From Phylloscopus collybita (lineage: Eukaryota > Chordata > Aves > Passeriformes > Phylloscopidae): a DNA stretch of 64,000 nucleotides. The translations under genes were made by a program, and so were the position numbers. Positions 23,201 through 38,169 of the stretch are shown piece by piece. Below the pieces are notes generated by a model. That model had not been told where the DNA came from. It saw nothing but the letters and a program-made list of their open reading frames with translations, and did not search any database. The DNA lies in contig JAJNNQ010000024.1 in assembly GCA_027886175.1 (NCBI GenBank), positions 31,661,001 through 31,725,000 on the forward strand, given 5' to 3'. How positions within the stretch are numbered: position 1 is the stretch's first letter; each line of letters begins with the position of its first letter.

Positions 23201-26200
23201 AAACTCTGGGGGATTCACTCCCCTCTTTAATTCACAACATCTGGCATCACTGACAACTGACTAAGGAGTAAAACTGACTTCCAATTTTATTTATTTCACA
23301 TCAGGTTGTAGCATGGTTTCCAGTTCCTAATAACCTTGTATTGCTTAAGCTATCAGTAGAATGAGCACTGCAACACTCCAATAAAACAGACAACAGGAGT
23401 GAAGGCAGGAAAACAAGTTCTTCGCCCTCTGCTCTGTCTGCTCTTCTTGAAAGTGAAGTGCAATTTTGTAATAGCAATGACAATAAATAGCAATAATAAA
23501 TAAATAGGGAAATAGCAATGATAATAAAGGATGAAGAGTTTTGCTCAACACTCATTAGGAAAAAAAAAATCAGTAAGTCTATTAGATCAACCAGAGAAAA
23601 GTTGTATTAAACTAATTCAGTGCAGATTTATTATTTCTTTGGTAATATTTATTCTATCTCTTTCTATTAATAGGTTCTATTTTGGAGCTACTACCTAGAA
23701 AATAACATCTCCCAGTGGTCTAGGAACACTTCCTACTTACTGTTAAATAGTCTGTCAAGAGGTCTTCAATTAAAAATATTTTATGTGTTATCCATCCATT
23801 GCCTGAATCACCTCTATCTAGTTACTTTCCAAGATGTAAAAATCCTCAGGCAAGTGAAACTTTTCACCTGCAGGTTGCAGAAAATGCTACAAGGCTGAGC
23901 CTAATTCTCTTCAGAGAGCCTAACAACGGCTGACAAAATAAAGGGGCCAGTTCTGACAAATAAAAAGGGGTAGGAGAGCAGCCTTGTGCTACAGTGAGAA
24001 GAATTAGAAGCACCACAGTAGGCAGATGACTCGTCAGTTAACTGAATCTCACTTCTCCCTCCCATCCAGAGAGCTGTCTTAGGGAAATGAAGAACAGGCA
24101 ATCACACTGGCTCAAGTAGAAACATGAATATTCAGTAAGAAAATTCAGCCAGCTACAGATTTAACAAATGCCTTTGCTATCCCAAAACAAACACGGGACA
24201 GTGGCATTAGACCACTTAACAAATACAGATGCATGCCACAAACTGTCTTTGAGTCGTGCATCACTTCCAAGAAAACACATTTTAAAAGCTTTCACTGACT
24301 TGTCTGAAAGAAGAATGAGGAACACTTATTGTGGAAGCAAGGAAAAAAAAAGGGAAATGTTCCAGCTCATATCTAGAATATTTTAACAATATGTTCATGC
24401 CAACTCACTACAAGAAGAAGGAACCTGCAGAGAAACTGATGCCAGAATGGTTTAGTAAAAGGAGTACTGAGGTCAGGTGCTCTGTGTTGATTAATGGCCA
24501 TGGTCCAGCTACTATCAGGGTGAGAAAGACATGGGACTGTTTCATCAATATTATGGTATTTTTTTTTCATATACCATGATGAAACAATCTTTGTATCAGA
24601 AGAGTTAGGAAAGAAGCCACTGTTGTCAGATAGGAGCTGTTATGTTATTTTGGTATCTGAAATGCTGGAAAATTAGACTGGGACAAAATTATGTCTAGCA
24701 ACCATCTGTAAATATCTCTGTAAACAATTCTGGCAATTACTGTACCAAACAAATGAGTATTCATGATGTTTATTTATTTAGTCTTCTGACAGGCACTGTT
24801 AATAAAACAGACAGCACAGTTTGTGATGCAGTGATTTCAAAAGAATTAGAAGGAGGTAAACCTGAACACCCTAGAAAAGGTGAGTGAAAGCAACTAGAAC
24901 AAACAACAAGGACAAACAAGGCCATATGCAAAGTGGAAGATAAGCTGTATCTCCTCTTTCCACTGAGGAGGAAGCCAGACTGAGGAGGAATTAGGTTAGC
25001 AAAGAAAAATCCAAGGCCCTAAGGATTCACAGCTAGCAAAATAACTTCATACACTACCGTGAGGGGGTTCTGGAAGCAGGACATATGACAAGGACATCTG
25101 ATGCCTAGGGAAGAGTGCAAGGAGTGGCAGGCTTATCTGCAGTTTAGGTTGTCTTTTCCCTACCACATGTTCCGTCTGCTAACACAACCAGTGGATGAAA
25201 TATTTCAGACATTCTGTATTTTTTGTGCCTTTAACAATCTAACTGAACCTAATGTGAAGCAGAGGAAACCGTTTCCCACTGGAGTCCAGTTGCACTTTGC
25301 ACTTGTGTCTTCCCAAAGACAAAAGCAATCAATATAAATGTACAGGAAAAGGCTGGACCCTAGCAGAAATTTACATTTTCAAAAATATCAAAAAAGTATC
25401 TTATATAAAATTAACTTGCTGTACAATCTGTAAAGTTACAGGTCTTGATTTCCACTGTAACACATAAAATCATTTGGTTTCTGTAGGTTCTCTACAGACC
25501 ATATGTTCTCATTTTTGGGGCTGGATAAAGTTCACAAAAAATACTACCAGACGTAAGGAAGACTGAGTGAGAGTGGTGCTGGCTCACCCTTCCCTCTCTT
25601 TCAGTGAGCCAACACTGATTTTCTGACAGCGTTCCATGTGAACATGCTGACAAGACTGCAGTGGTCACAGCTGGGAGGAACTGGAACTACAGAAGACAGT
25701 TCCATCCCACTGTTTGTGCTCTGACAGATCTGTTCGTATCCACTGCCACACAGATCAGAACAGGTACAGAGTTTTTACACCAACCAGAGAGTAAATGCAT
25801 TTTATTTTGCAAGTCAAATAAAATTCAGCAATCAACAGAGCAGGTGATTGCCAGATCAGTGGCATAGCATATAACAATTTACCCTAACTTTTGTGTTGAC
25901 AAGAGTTACAAAGCGTACTGAATGCTTTTTTGCTACCAGAAACAGCAGCAAGTAAATTAACAAGTGTTAACTATGTTAAGGGAAATAGATCCTCAATAAC
26001 TCATGCTCACTTGACTACAGCTTTGCACTCAAAATTGTTTTACTTTGTGCTTTTACCTAAAAACGTAACTGACTGCAGTTTAAAATACCCTTTCAACAAT
26101 CAATGAAGATAACAAAAGGCACACTTCACTACAAAATGTTTCAGGATAAGATTAAAAAAGCTTTAGCCACAACATCACATAGGACATCTCCCAGGCTCTT

Positions 26201-29200
26201 ATCTCTGCTCTGCCGCTTTCAAATATGAGAAAGCCAAAATAAATGTACCAAACAGCAGAAACAAAAGGTAAAAGCCCCAGTTTCATGATCACATTTTACT
26301 CAAGTACTGCCAACAACACACAGATACTAGCAGCAGCATCACTATTCGAGAAAATCATTAGCTAACTGCATCATATGCACATAGAAAAAGAAAAGCAGTA
26401 TTCAAATTCTGTAAGGAACAAAAATCTGTGCCCACAAGCTTAATCTGGGTATGAAGCAGTGAGATTTTTGGGCTCTTAAGGGCTCAAGTACTTCATGCCA
26501 AGACCGAATCAATGTAATATTTCCTATGTGTGAGTCTTTCCACACGCAGAAGAAAACTCCAGCAGTTCCTCAGACTGATTTATCCATTTTAGTTTACAGG
26601 AGAGAAATATGTCCTCAAGACCTCATACTCACTTGACTGTGGCCTATAAAAAGCAAATGACTTTGCCACAGAAGACATAATGAAATGTGGATTCCCTCAG
26701 ATTTGTGACTTATGATCGGAATCTTGGCTTTCTGATCCATTGTGAACAAACCTCTGTTAATGCTTGCCCTCTTAGAGGGCATGTAGAACAATTTGCTCAT
26801 GTGTGGATTCTGTGGCATCTAGTAAAGCTGGAGTTTATTCTGCAGGCTTCCTCTAAGGATCTGCATCCCCTACCCAATCACATCTTCAGTTTTATTTCTG
26901 TCCCTGCAGAATTCATTAAAATGTAAATTATGTTCTACTGAAAAAAACATAAGACTGTTAATGGAATTTCATTCATTGCATTATGCAGATATCCAAAATA
27001 GACAATCACTTTGAGCTAGGCATGATATACAGTGAAAGTTATCCCCAAAGGTCATCTCTAGAAGTAAATGCACTAGGTTTGATTTTTTGTTATCCAAGGT
27101 GGTATTTGTTTGTGGTCTGGACACATACTTGACTAAAAAACTTAACAGATGGAAGAAATTAAATCCTTCAAAAATGGCCTAAAAATACCTCCTGTTTCCA
27201 TACCTCTAATTCTTTATTCACAAGTTAATGGCCCCTAAGCACTTTTTCCTTCCATCTCTGCAGGTCATCTGTAAGTAATTTATCAAGAAAAAAAATTTTA
27301 GTTAGAGTAGGCTGTTCTTTAGGTAAGTCCAGGTCACACTCTCCAGTAATCTCTGACTTGTCTGTTTCTAAGGCCAAGCTACCAGACACACTTATTGTGG
27401 TGTCAGAAATACTTCATGGTTAACCACTGAGAAGAAAACCAAGAAAATGCAGTCACAGACAGTGACTTACGAACCCCCCCTATTTAAATATATTTATTCC
27501 ATACAAAGGATTCATTGCCCTTCTTGCCATCCAACTTTCTTATGAATAAAATATTAACTGGTAAGAACCTAACGCAAGACTACATAGAGCTACTCTTCAC
27601 ATCTACAAGCACAACTGCAATGCTACATTACTTCAATTTTCACCAAAGTCAGCTGCCTTAGTTGGCAATCTATGGATATATTCTGTAGCTATGGGATTGT
27701 CTAGATTCACACCTGCTAATGACAAATGTGCCTTCATATTGTCAAACTCTAATAATGAAACTCAAATGAAACTATCTGGTTACAAAAATTTTATCCATGA
27801 TGAAGAGAAATACACGTTTTCAGGTTATTCCTCAGCAAAAGCCTTATTTCCCTGAAGATTAACTTCTACATTTAGGGTAGTACTGCCTTCAAGTGGGAGC
27901 TGACTCAAGGACCAAACTCAAAGGTATAAACAAACTTCTGTAAGAAGTCTCACTCCACTGCATGGAAAGCTTCAGCAGCTTACACAGGAGAGCTCAATTC
28001 AAGTCCCTACTGTTGGCAAAACAGAATTTCTCTAACCTATAATTTCACGTATTTCCTAAGGCACTTTAAAGTCTCATCACTGGACTGCCTGTGTAAATAT
28101 GCACACTTTCAGAAAAAGACTCATGCCAGCTAGAAGTGGTGTTCATTTTGGATATGCACCATGTGGGTAACAGCATCCTACGCAGCCCACAAGCAGAGAC
28201 AGAGGTCATTCACACATACAGGTTTTGTTGTCTTTAAACTTGTGGCATAAAACTGCAAAGCTGTATTGCCAAACATGGATCAGGTGGCACTAGAACTGGA
28301 GCATATCTCACCTCAGAATGCAGGATGATTTGGAGCACTGACAGTATCTGTATTCCACCTTTACAAATAACATGACTCATGCAGATAAAAATATAACATA
28401 GTCCAGTTCTAATGGGATGAGACTTTGTGTAAAAAAGTTTAAATTGCATTTGGAGTCTCATGCCCACCTTTTCATTTTTTTTTTCCATTAGTCTGGATAC
28501 TATATATAAATTAGCCATTAATGAGAACAAAGACATTATTGCATGTAAGTACTGTGTCTTAAATGAGTCAAAACCCTTCTATTACTTCTGAAATACAACA
28601 TTCCCCATCTGGAAGATTAGAAAATAACACTTCTAGACCTACAGAGGTATCTTCTTTCTCTAATTAAAACATCCATATGAGGAAAAGCAAACAATTGAAG
28701 CACCAGAATACATCAGGGAAAAGCTTGGGAATAAAAAGACAATACACAGAGCATTAAATAAAAACATTTCCATCTTATTACTCATATATTGCACTTTTTT
28801 GTGATTTTTTTTTTCCTATTTGTATGGTACTTCTGTAGTGTCTACAGACTTCGAGCACAGAATCCCTCAAGAGGTAAGCCAGACCTAGTTTTAAGTATGC
28901 CAGTTACCTTCATGAGCTTGGGAATCAAAGGACCACTCCTCATTAAGAATATGCTCCTCAGTGACGTTTTTTGTTTTTGTATTTTGGCCCATGGTTTCCA
29001 TGGCTAAACTAATGTTCAACCCTAGCTATTGGAAGCCATTGTAGCAAGCTAATTCTTCAATACTACTGATGTTTTCACTGGCCTTATAAGGACTGATACA
29101 TGCAAGCCATGTGGATAGCTGAGGCCTGCAGAGCCATAAGAAGTCTAAAAAAGTCTAAAATAGAGTAAAATATTACTACAAGCTCCAAAAATCCATATTT

Positions 29201-29961
29201 GGATATCTTTGTGAGTTTAAAGCACAAAAAACCAGAAGACTCTTCATCAAAACAAAGTTTTTCATTTTTCTTGAGAAAAACCCAAAGCATTTCAGGCTAA
29301 ATTCATTCTAAGCCCAAACCCACCACCACCATTTTCCCTCTGATGCATATTTTTTCTCAGAATGATGTTTCTTCTTTATGAAGCCAGTGGGAATGCATGG
29401 CTGTACACAGTCTCCAAAAACAGCTAGTCTTTTATGAAAAACAGCTGAGTTTACTGCTGCGAAGGAAGTATGCCTATTTGTCTCTACTGGCTGCCACAGG
29501 ATACCTCAGTGTGTATGTAACAGGACTAGTGGATTCTCTGGAAGGTGACAATTCATAACACCCACTATGTGGAAATGTGTTTGTTTATACAGCTCTGCAT
29601 GACAACAGATGATGGAGCTGTCAACATCAGCTTGAATACTTGATGTCTTATGGTAGATAACCTTCTATGCTTTTAGTGATTGACTTGCATAGCACCAATT
29701 CAGCTGTCCAGAAATGGCAACTTCCAAAGTCAGAGGTCCATTGATCTTCAGCTTCTCACGATTTTGTCTCTGGTCTTCCTTTCAAGCCTGGTATACCTGG
29801 AATGTCCTTTGCCACATGGGTTTGCCAAGTCATCAGTCTTTATGCATTAAAGCCCATCTGGAGGGACCTTGAGTTGTGCTGAGACTGCTCATTTACTATA
29901 TTTAGACCTGAGAATTATCTGTGATTATGCGCAGACAACATACTCAAAATGGCACAAAGAT
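20290..29961 (-). other. Large TSPAN9 5' intron, segment 2
   Basis: About 9.7 kb of AT-rich sequence with no recognised gene, RNA gene or CR1 copy. An A-rich low-complexity stretch lies at 22718-22787. Open frames of 60-100 codons on both strands show no family resemblance. Confidence 0.65.
22718..22787. repeat. A-rich low-complexity tract
   Basis: Mostly A with interspersed g, t and c (aaaaagaaaa, aataaataaa, ccaaaacaaaacc). It could be the tail of a decayed retroposon, but no body is recognisable on its 5' side. Confidence 0.85.
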
Positions 29962-30695
29962 GAATCACAGAATCACAGACCAGTTGAGGTTGGAAGGGAC
30001 CTCTGAAGGTCATCTGGACCAATCCCACTGCTCAGACAGGGCCACCTACAGTTTCCCAGGGCCATGTCCAGGTGGCTACTGAATACCTTCTATGACAGAG
30101 AATCCACAACTTCTTTGGGCAGCTTGTTCACCCTCACAGTAAAATAGGTGTTTCCTGATGCTCATTCTTTTTCCATTGCCTCTTGTACCGTCACAGGTCA
30201 CAACTGAAAAAAACCTTGGCTTGGTTTTCTTTACACCCTCCTGTCAAGTATTTGCATACATTAGTTAGATCCCTGTCTTCTCCAGGCTAAACAGTCCTGG
30301 CTCAGTCAGCCTTCCCTCACAGGAGAGACACTTCATCATCTCAGTGGCCTTTTGACTCATTCCATTATGTCCATGTCTGTCTGGTACTGGGAAGCCCAGA
30401 ACTCCAGGTGTGGCCTCACCAGCACTGAATAAAGGAGAAGGATCACCTTTTCTTGACTGGCTTGGAACACTTCTAATGCAGCCCAGCATACTGCTGGCCT
30501 TCTTTGCAGCAAGGACACAGTGCTGTCTCACGTTCAACCTGCTAGACACCAGAATTCCCAGGTCCTTTTCTGCTAAGCTGCTTTCCAGCCAGGTGGCCCC
30601 AGGATATAGTGGTGCATGGGGTTATTCCTCCTCACTTTGCATCTTCCCTTGTTGAATTTCATGAGCTTCCTGTCAGCCCATGAAAACCATCTCCA
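29962..30695 (-). mobile_element. CR1 LINE fragment, about 0.73 kb
   Basis: Begins with the CR1 3' terminal repeats in reverse complement ('gaatcacagaatcacagacc') and 'ggttggaagggacctctgaa'. It runs through 'ctaaacagtcctggctcagt', 'cagaactccaggtgtggcct' and 'cagaattcccaggtcctttt' to 'gagcttcctgtcagcccatg' near 30662-30681. It has the same orientation as TSPAN9 and is 5' truncated. Frames at 30265-30549 and 30410-30655 are fragments or antisense of CR1 reverse-transcriptase sequence, not host genes. Confidence 0.93.
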
Positions 30696-33600
30696 CATCA
30701 TGTTTATATTTTGGTTAAAGTAGAAGGAACTCACCTGAAACTAAACTGAGACTCTCACTAGCCCAAAACCATGAGATGCTATATTTTGAGCTAAACAGTA
30801 AGAACTACCAAAAAGGCCCCGAGCAATTTGTTCTTCCTGCAAGGGCACACCAAGATAGGTCTGTCACTCACATGCCACTGCTTTAATAGATTATGCACCC
30901 CATGAAGAGTTCACAATCTGAAAAGCATAGGAAGGTAGAAGATGGAAAAAAGAATTGCCAAGAGCAACACATAAACAAAATCTCCAAATCTGTAAGAGTG
31001 GCAGCATTTAAACAGAAAAAAGCAGTTCTACTTATATCAGAGGGATGTGTTATTAAACACATTTGCTGCTACTGGTTACCTTCTTACAGAGTCAAGATAT
31101 CCTGTTATCACATGTGAATCTTGAGTTTCCTTTACCAGGTCTGCAGAATCCATAATTAAGCTCCAGTTGCTGACTGTAAATCTGTACAGTGTAATCTGCC
31201 TGCATTGTGATGTTTGTCATGATAAAATCATTCTGGGGTAATTTTCTTATATCTCAGTACTGACTTGCCTCACACAAGGTATCTGACTGCAAATACAGAT
31301 AATCCTAAACTGCAGGCTGTGCTATAGATTTCAATAAAAACATGGGTTACATGAACACATTGACTAAAATAATCTCCCAGCAGAGAGACAGCCATGGGAT
31401 TTTGACCTTTCCAGTCTCTCTCTATCCAAAAAGCTTTCAAAAAATACTTCCCATTCCACAAGTTGAAATAGCTTCTGCTTCAGCTGGAACACTCAAAACC
31501 ACAGTCCTAGCTCACCTACCTTCCTACATGCTTCCATCTCTTTTACCACATACATCAAAGAGAAGCTAAAGTGGTCTTCTGTTATTATTGCCATTGTGAA
31601 ATCCATCCAGCAAGACCTCCAAGACAGGAAAGACGAAATCTAACTCCCAATGTGTCTTCATATGTGCTGGCATGTTTCTCCAATTATCCTCTGACCTCAG
31701 ACACACTACAGGAATACAGAACTCTGTGCAGCAACTGCTTTGCTGTTCCCAGTGCACGCCTGACTGAGGCTTGAGCCCTGTGCCTTGCCCTCATGAGCTC
31801 CTGCCTCATGCTTTTCTATAGAAATAGGATTACACTTGAACACACCTCTTAGCTACAAAATGGAAGGCAACAAAAAAAAATTTAAAATATGGTGCTAGAT
31901 TGCAAATAGCCCTCAACTCCTGTGTAGAGTCAGACCATTTTTTTTTTCTCAAACCACTTGTTATTTAAATTTACTGTTTGCATTTCCAGGGTTCAAGAAA
32001 AAAAAAAAGTGATCTCTGTAGCAGCAACTAACATCATCGCCAAGCATGCTCTTGTGTGGCTTAGTATCACCCTGGCTTCACATTTACCTTGCATTTCCAA
32101 GGCAGTTCAGCCACCTGCAAGAGGCACAATTCTTGTCTGTCTGTCTGCTTTAGGAGAAAGGTGGATGAGGAACTGCTCAACAGTTTGAAAGAGCCTGTAA
32201 ACTGAGTATCCAATGAAAATAAGGGCACAGGACTATATATGTCAAAAATACTGACAGATCTGCACTCCAAACACAAAATCCAGCTTTGTCTACTCTGACT
32301 GTAAGACTATGAACAGCCATGCACTGCAGCAATGACAGCTGGAGAAACATCTCACCATTCTCCCCAGACGTAGAAAAAGAAACATTTTGCTACTTCTATC
32401 AGGAACCTTTGGAAGTGACCTCTGTTCTCAAATACGCTTTTCTAACGGGTCAGGGTATATGCAGATTGATTTAAGTCACAGATATTTAAAACATCGCTTT
32501 CCATCATCATTTAAATTGAAAGAAACTTTGAATAAGTCATGCATTTTAACCTGCATTGCTTTTGTACCCTTAACTCATCTTCTTTCTACAGATAATTAAT
32601 GCATCTTTTTGTCAGGCCAGAAGAGAATCTGTTTCTATACACTAAGTCATCATCTTTTGTTGCTAACTGAATTTTGGTAGAAACTGGCACTCAATCAAAA
32701 GCCACAAAACAACATTTCAAAACTATCCACTATTAGTTACACAGTACTATGTTTAGTGTGCTATACAAATAAAGAAAAGGGAATGGTTTCTTATCAAGAA
32801 ATCATCATAGTTTTTATTTTATATGGATTTGTTTAACAGTGGCAGTGTTACCTGTAGTTAAAGAACTGAATATTTCTCATGACCAAACTCTGTAAAAATG
32901 TAGAAACTATGGCTCTTATATGCTAATACCTCATTCTCTATATGCTCAAAAATAGAAGGCAAGTCTGCCTGCTTTTTCAGCTGCCAGTTTTTCAATACTA
33001 AATAAAATAGGTGTTGAGAAGAACCAAAGGAATAATCTGAAATGAAAGCTACTGCTCGTTTAGACTTTCAAAAACTGGTTTCATCTTTCAGTCAAGCTTT
33101 GCTTCCAGCTGCTAAGTCTTCCACAAGTTTTTCCCTGGCCTTCTTTGCAGAAATTGACAGCAAGTATCCACTTCTTGTATGTTTTTATTTAACTTGCATT
33201 TTCAGAGATTATAGTATTGAAATGTGTTGTGAAGATTTGGAATGGGGTTCGTTTTTCAAAAGAAGTTAAACAGAGTTGAATTAAAGGGTATCTTTTTTTT
33301 CTCCTCTAGCTTAGAATGCTAATTAACAAGTAGCAAGAATCAGAGAGGACTCTCTTGGCAGAGCATGAAGGAATTCTAGTAATTCTTTATGTTGCACTTA
33401 TTCAAGCCCTTAGCTTTTTCAAAAATAAAAACTATTCTCACCTTCTTCTTTATTTTAAGAAAAGCCCATCTCCAGTAGGAGTTGTGCTAGAAGGGCACAA
33501 AGGTAACAGAGCAGATGCTACAAGGATTCACACTGCAGTAGCAATGGAACAATATCTCTTCATGCCATGGTCAAAATAGCAGCATGAAATGAGTATCACA

Positions 33601-36600
33601 TGCAAATTCATCCTGCTATAACAAACCAGGAAAAATATTTCCATAAAAAGCAGCAACCTGGGAGTAAGAGTAAAGACATCAGTCCATGCTGGTTCTTTAG
33701 ACACTGTGGTCTGTCAGGCCCCTCTCTCACTGCCGGGACAGCAGTTTCAGTTTGCTCAGATATTTTTGTCCCAGGCATAACTGTGATGATTTTGCAGTCC
33801 TACCTCACGAGTTCCTGTCTGTCCTTAGTAACAGGGACTGCTGAGGTGAGGTTACATACAGGGCAGCAAAGCTTGTACCGCCTAGTGAGAACAAAAGTAA
33901 TGAAATAAATAAATTTTTGCCTAAAAATTTAGATCTTTAATCATTGTTTTATGTATAATTTTACTAGTTAAGGGATCTCACTTGCTTAATTTACATGTCT
34001 GACATTAAAGGACTGGCTGTGGCCGTAAGGAGCAGTTTAAAGGCTGGGATTGCAGGTATGGTCAGGAATAGAAGGAGAAGAGGGAAAACTCCATCTGATT
34101 GTTCCATTACGCCATTATTAACCAAGAGAACACTGTAGGCTGTAATTACTCAGCAATGTGTGAGAAGAAAAAGGGGACACACAGATGAAAGACTCTGTGG
34201 GTTTTTTCAAATAAAGAAAAATAATCAAAAATAATCAAATGAATAAAATTTCCATATCTAGCATAGCGAAGTAGCAGTACTTAATAGAAAATGACACTTA
34301 CTTGTTTCACAACATTAATGGAAGGTGTAAAACAAAAATCCCTACAGTTTATCAACACGAAGTAATAAATTCACTTCACAATTTTTTGTGGAATGTTTCC
34401 TGAGTGCACACATTATTTGATCCTGAGACGCACCATTTCTTCCCCCCTCACCAAGAAATACTATCAGAATCACTCTGGCACATGTCCAGTACATTTTAGA
34501 CACTAAATGATACCTCTGTGATGACCTCTAACACTTTTCTTCCCCTAGTCTATTTCTCTAAAAGTAGGTAGGGTAGAGCTTGCACCATCCTTAGCACTGA
34601 GAGAATGAGAGCAATTTCCCTTTACACAGTTTAAAATAGAAATACAAACCTTGCCAGAATGATTTGAAAGCACTGGCAGATGGATAAAATATTTCTGAAT
34701 CTGCATCGTGTAACATTTGGCAGCTAGCATGAGCACTGAACAGCTGACTTTTATGCAATGACATTATTAATTATATCTTCCTTGCCAAACAAGCACCGTA
34801 ACTGAGCCTTTGCAGCAGTGTGTCATTAGGCAGCTCATGCATGTCTGCTGAGCTGCTCATACGGCAAGAGATGGAGCTGCCCTGTCCCAGACCTACTAAA
34901 AACATCAGCCAAGCTCCCATCTGATTGCAAGAGCTACTATATATGGGCCAAAGACAGTGCAGCAACCAGAAGGGGGTACGCTCCGCCCGTGCCATCAGAC
35001 ATGGGACAACAGCCATTCCCAACATTATTCCTGGCTTGCCAAGACCACCAACAGTGCAAGACAGTCATTCATGCCTACTGACTAATCTGCATAAAATTTG
35101 CTTGCAGGCTGAAATATCTTCATTTTGGACATTTTCCATTCAAGGGTTTTTTGGTTGTTGTTTTTTTTTTTTTTTTAAACTGGAATCTGCAGAAGCATCT
35201 CAAAAGCCCATGTATGCCTGCAGGCATATATTAACTGAGCTCAGATTTGCAGAGTGCAAAACTAACTCAATGAAAAGCCAGCTCTTGTTTCAGGAAACAG
35301 AAGAGCTGACAGAAGCCATCATGTCTCTAATCATAACTGCCTTAAGCCTCAATTTTGTGCAAAACCCATGATCCTTCTCACTTCAAGCCAACATAACAAA
35401 CATTGGATAGATGTACTAGATAGATGTGTAAGTGTCTGCAACACTTATAATTCAAACAAAATACTCACATATTCTCTGTCCCAAATCCCAACAGTCATTC
35501 ACATACAGCAGCCATGTAAATCTATCCCTTTGACTTCCCTGTTCCACACATCCAAGCTTTCAGCAGTTCTGCTGACTCCTGGAACCTGGTTCTCGGTGTT
35601 TCACACTGCTTCACACCGAAATTCCTGGGGGAATTTCATCTTGAATCTGATGATCTCCCTTTACTTCTATGCTAATTCCCTCATAGGTAGTCAAAAAACA
35701 GGTGAGAGGCAGCGCAGATTTGATTCCTTCTCAGACAGCCTAAGTTCCTAGCCTGCCATTTGCCTCAAGATCCTTTGGATCATACATAACCATGGTGTGG
35801 TGTTTGTTGCCCTACAAGGACAAGGCCTGGCACATTCAATTGTAATTCAAACTTTTCAAGCAGCTCCACAACTTCATAAACTTAGTCGACTAATTCTGAC
35901 AGCAACTTACTGAAACAGGCAAATTACTAAATTGGATTAATGCAATCTTCACAGAGTCCTGAAGTAATCAAAAAGTCATTGGTAAATTCAGTTTGTTTTT
36001 CAGCAGACCATAAACAAGCATATTTAGATGACGGATAAATGTATTGGTAAAAAGAATGCCACAAACCATCATTGTCATCATCACTGTCACTATCATTTCT
36101 ATACTCAAACATGGAAAATGTGCAGTTCTCACTTTCCAAAGCTACAGATGGAGCCTGTTTTGAATATACAGCAAAGTATTGACTGCCACCATGGGGTACT
36201 CATCTTCCTCTTGCTCTGAAAATTTATCCTGCTTTATCAATAGGTTTCTTTGTTTACAATTATATTCAAGTATATGACAGCATGTGTGTGCTCAGAAGCT
36301 CTCTGTTCCGTGTACTTCATGGGTCATTCCCAGCACTGCATGGTAGCTTTAGCTCTTTCATCATAATGTTAAAAATTCAAGTTGTAATAGGAACCACCGT
36401 GAAACAGAAAATTAGAGCAGTATCTTGCATAACAGGAGGGCAGAGGATACAGAGACTTCTGCCACTGACAAGCCAGTTGTTACTGCTCTTGTCTCTTCAC
36501 AAAGAGAAACTGTGTGCACACCATAAAGAAGAGCTTACCTTATATTTCCAGAGGAGAAGAGGGAACAGTGAGAAGCAGAAATACCATGGCAGGAAGCAGA

Positions 36601-37365
36601 GAATGCCAGTTGTTTGCCCAAGCACTGTCATTGACCAAAACAGCGAGAGATGACCACCTCTCTAAGTTGTGAACGAGGCTCCAGAGCCACCCCACGCAGA
36701 TGAGGTTTACGTGCACCCCTGAATAAAAAGCTAAACTGGCTCTAGACCTTCCACACAGCAGAAAGCACCAGAAAAAAAAGGTGGAAAAATGCACCCTGAT
36801 GTCAATGACCTTGTACCTGTTGGGGTTTCTTATGTCAGAGGTGGACAACTGGAAATTCTTCAATACCCCAAAGTGACAATCCTGGGCATGGGCAGGAGTG
36901 CTAAAGGAGCACTTGCCTTGGACAGTTTCTCCAACAGACCCTTAGGTCGGAAATTTCCCTACAGATATATTGAAGGCATGAATAATGGATCATATGGAAG
37001 CTGTTAAACTGTTCATGTCTAGAAAAGTGCCTCTGATGAATGGACAACATTATTTAAGGAGCTGAACTGATAGAACGTGAATTAAGACAATACAGTGATG
37101 GCTAATTATGTCCCTTCACACTGCTCCAAGTTGAGAGGGATCTTGATGTCCTATGTTCAAAGGATTTGCCTGGGAAAAGTTAGTTACATGGCCCTACCCA
37201 TAGGAATTGTATACTTTATTACCGTGATTAAACTTTATAACCAAGACTCCTCTTTGGGAATGGGGCTGACAAGAACTAGACCAGTCTCTGATAATGGCTT
37301 TGCTGTGTTGTAATTATGTTTTTAATTTCCTATTGTGAAATTACATTCACCTGCTGTTGTAGTTT

Positions 37366-37398
37366 TGAAAAAAAGCTGAAAAAAAGCTGAAAAAAAGC
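37366..37398. repeat. Three perfect copies of an 11-bp unit
   Basis: Unit 'tgaaaaaaagc' occurs at 37366-37376, 37377-37387 and 37388-37398 without mismatch. Intronic minisatellite seed. Confidence 0.97.
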
Positions 37399-37517
37399 AG
37401 CAGTAGAATTCTAAACAAGAGTTCTTATTGCTTGGGTTCTTGCAAATATGTGACTTCAGTTCTGGAACTACTAAGCCACAGTTTTAGTTTAGAAAAGTGG
37501 AACAGAGTAATCTGATG

Positions 37518-37553
37518 GAATAAATGAATGAATGAATAAATGAATGAATGAAC
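37518..37553. repeat. (GAAT)n microsatellite, slightly interrupted
   Basis: About nine tetranucleotide units, with gaat replaced by aaat at two points. Likely polymorphic. Confidence 0.9.
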
Positions 37554-38169
37554 AAATGCACTATGTTGCTGTTAAAACTCCTCCCCAGTTGCAAAGAAGC
37601 AGCTATTTAGTCTTAGCTAAAGCAGTTCCCTGTTTTGTCTTAGTCTAGGAATATTTTAGAAACCAAACCTAAAAAAAAAGAACTCTGATTCCAGCTGAAT
37701 GGGGAAAAAGCGGAGGCAGACAATATTTAATCCTGAGAATGTTGTAGCATTTTTATACAACACAAAATAGTCCTAAAATAGGAAAGCTGAACCAGACCCA
37801 CACAACTCTTATGAAGTGGGGAGGTGGGAGGGGAAGCATTAATCCTTAATTGGTATTAATGATCTGAGTATAGAAGTCCCTGCTTTCAAATTTCAAGGGA
37901 AAAAATGGTTACTGAGCAAGGCCTTGAACACATCTTAATGACCACTTTGGCAGACTCTCTTCATTACTCAAATGAAAATTTAAGAGTCACAAATAAGAAC
38001 AGCATACCCCATGCTACAGCTTCTCTCCTTGCTGACACAAGAAGTGGAAATGACAAGACTGTGTGGTCTCTTGTGGAAAACCAAAAAAAGATATGTTAGC
38101 ACAGCCTGCTAGTTTTCAAAGCTACAGATAAAAAGAACTTTTTTTTTCTGAAATATTTTTCCTTCTCCC

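Larger units (their letters stand above)
30696..38169 (-). other. Large TSPAN9 5' intron, segment 3
   Basis: About 7.5 kb without a recognised gene. It includes a T16 tract near 35161-35176, a threefold 11-bp repeat at 37366-37398 and a GAAT-type microsatellite at 37518-37553. The 148-codon frame at 34925-35371 crosses the poly-T tract and shows no domain. Confidence 0.65.

Noticed and set aside
34925..35371. 148-codon plus-strand frame
   Set aside because: It crosses a T16 tract giving a phenylalanine run. No conserved motif, and no splice or promoter context.
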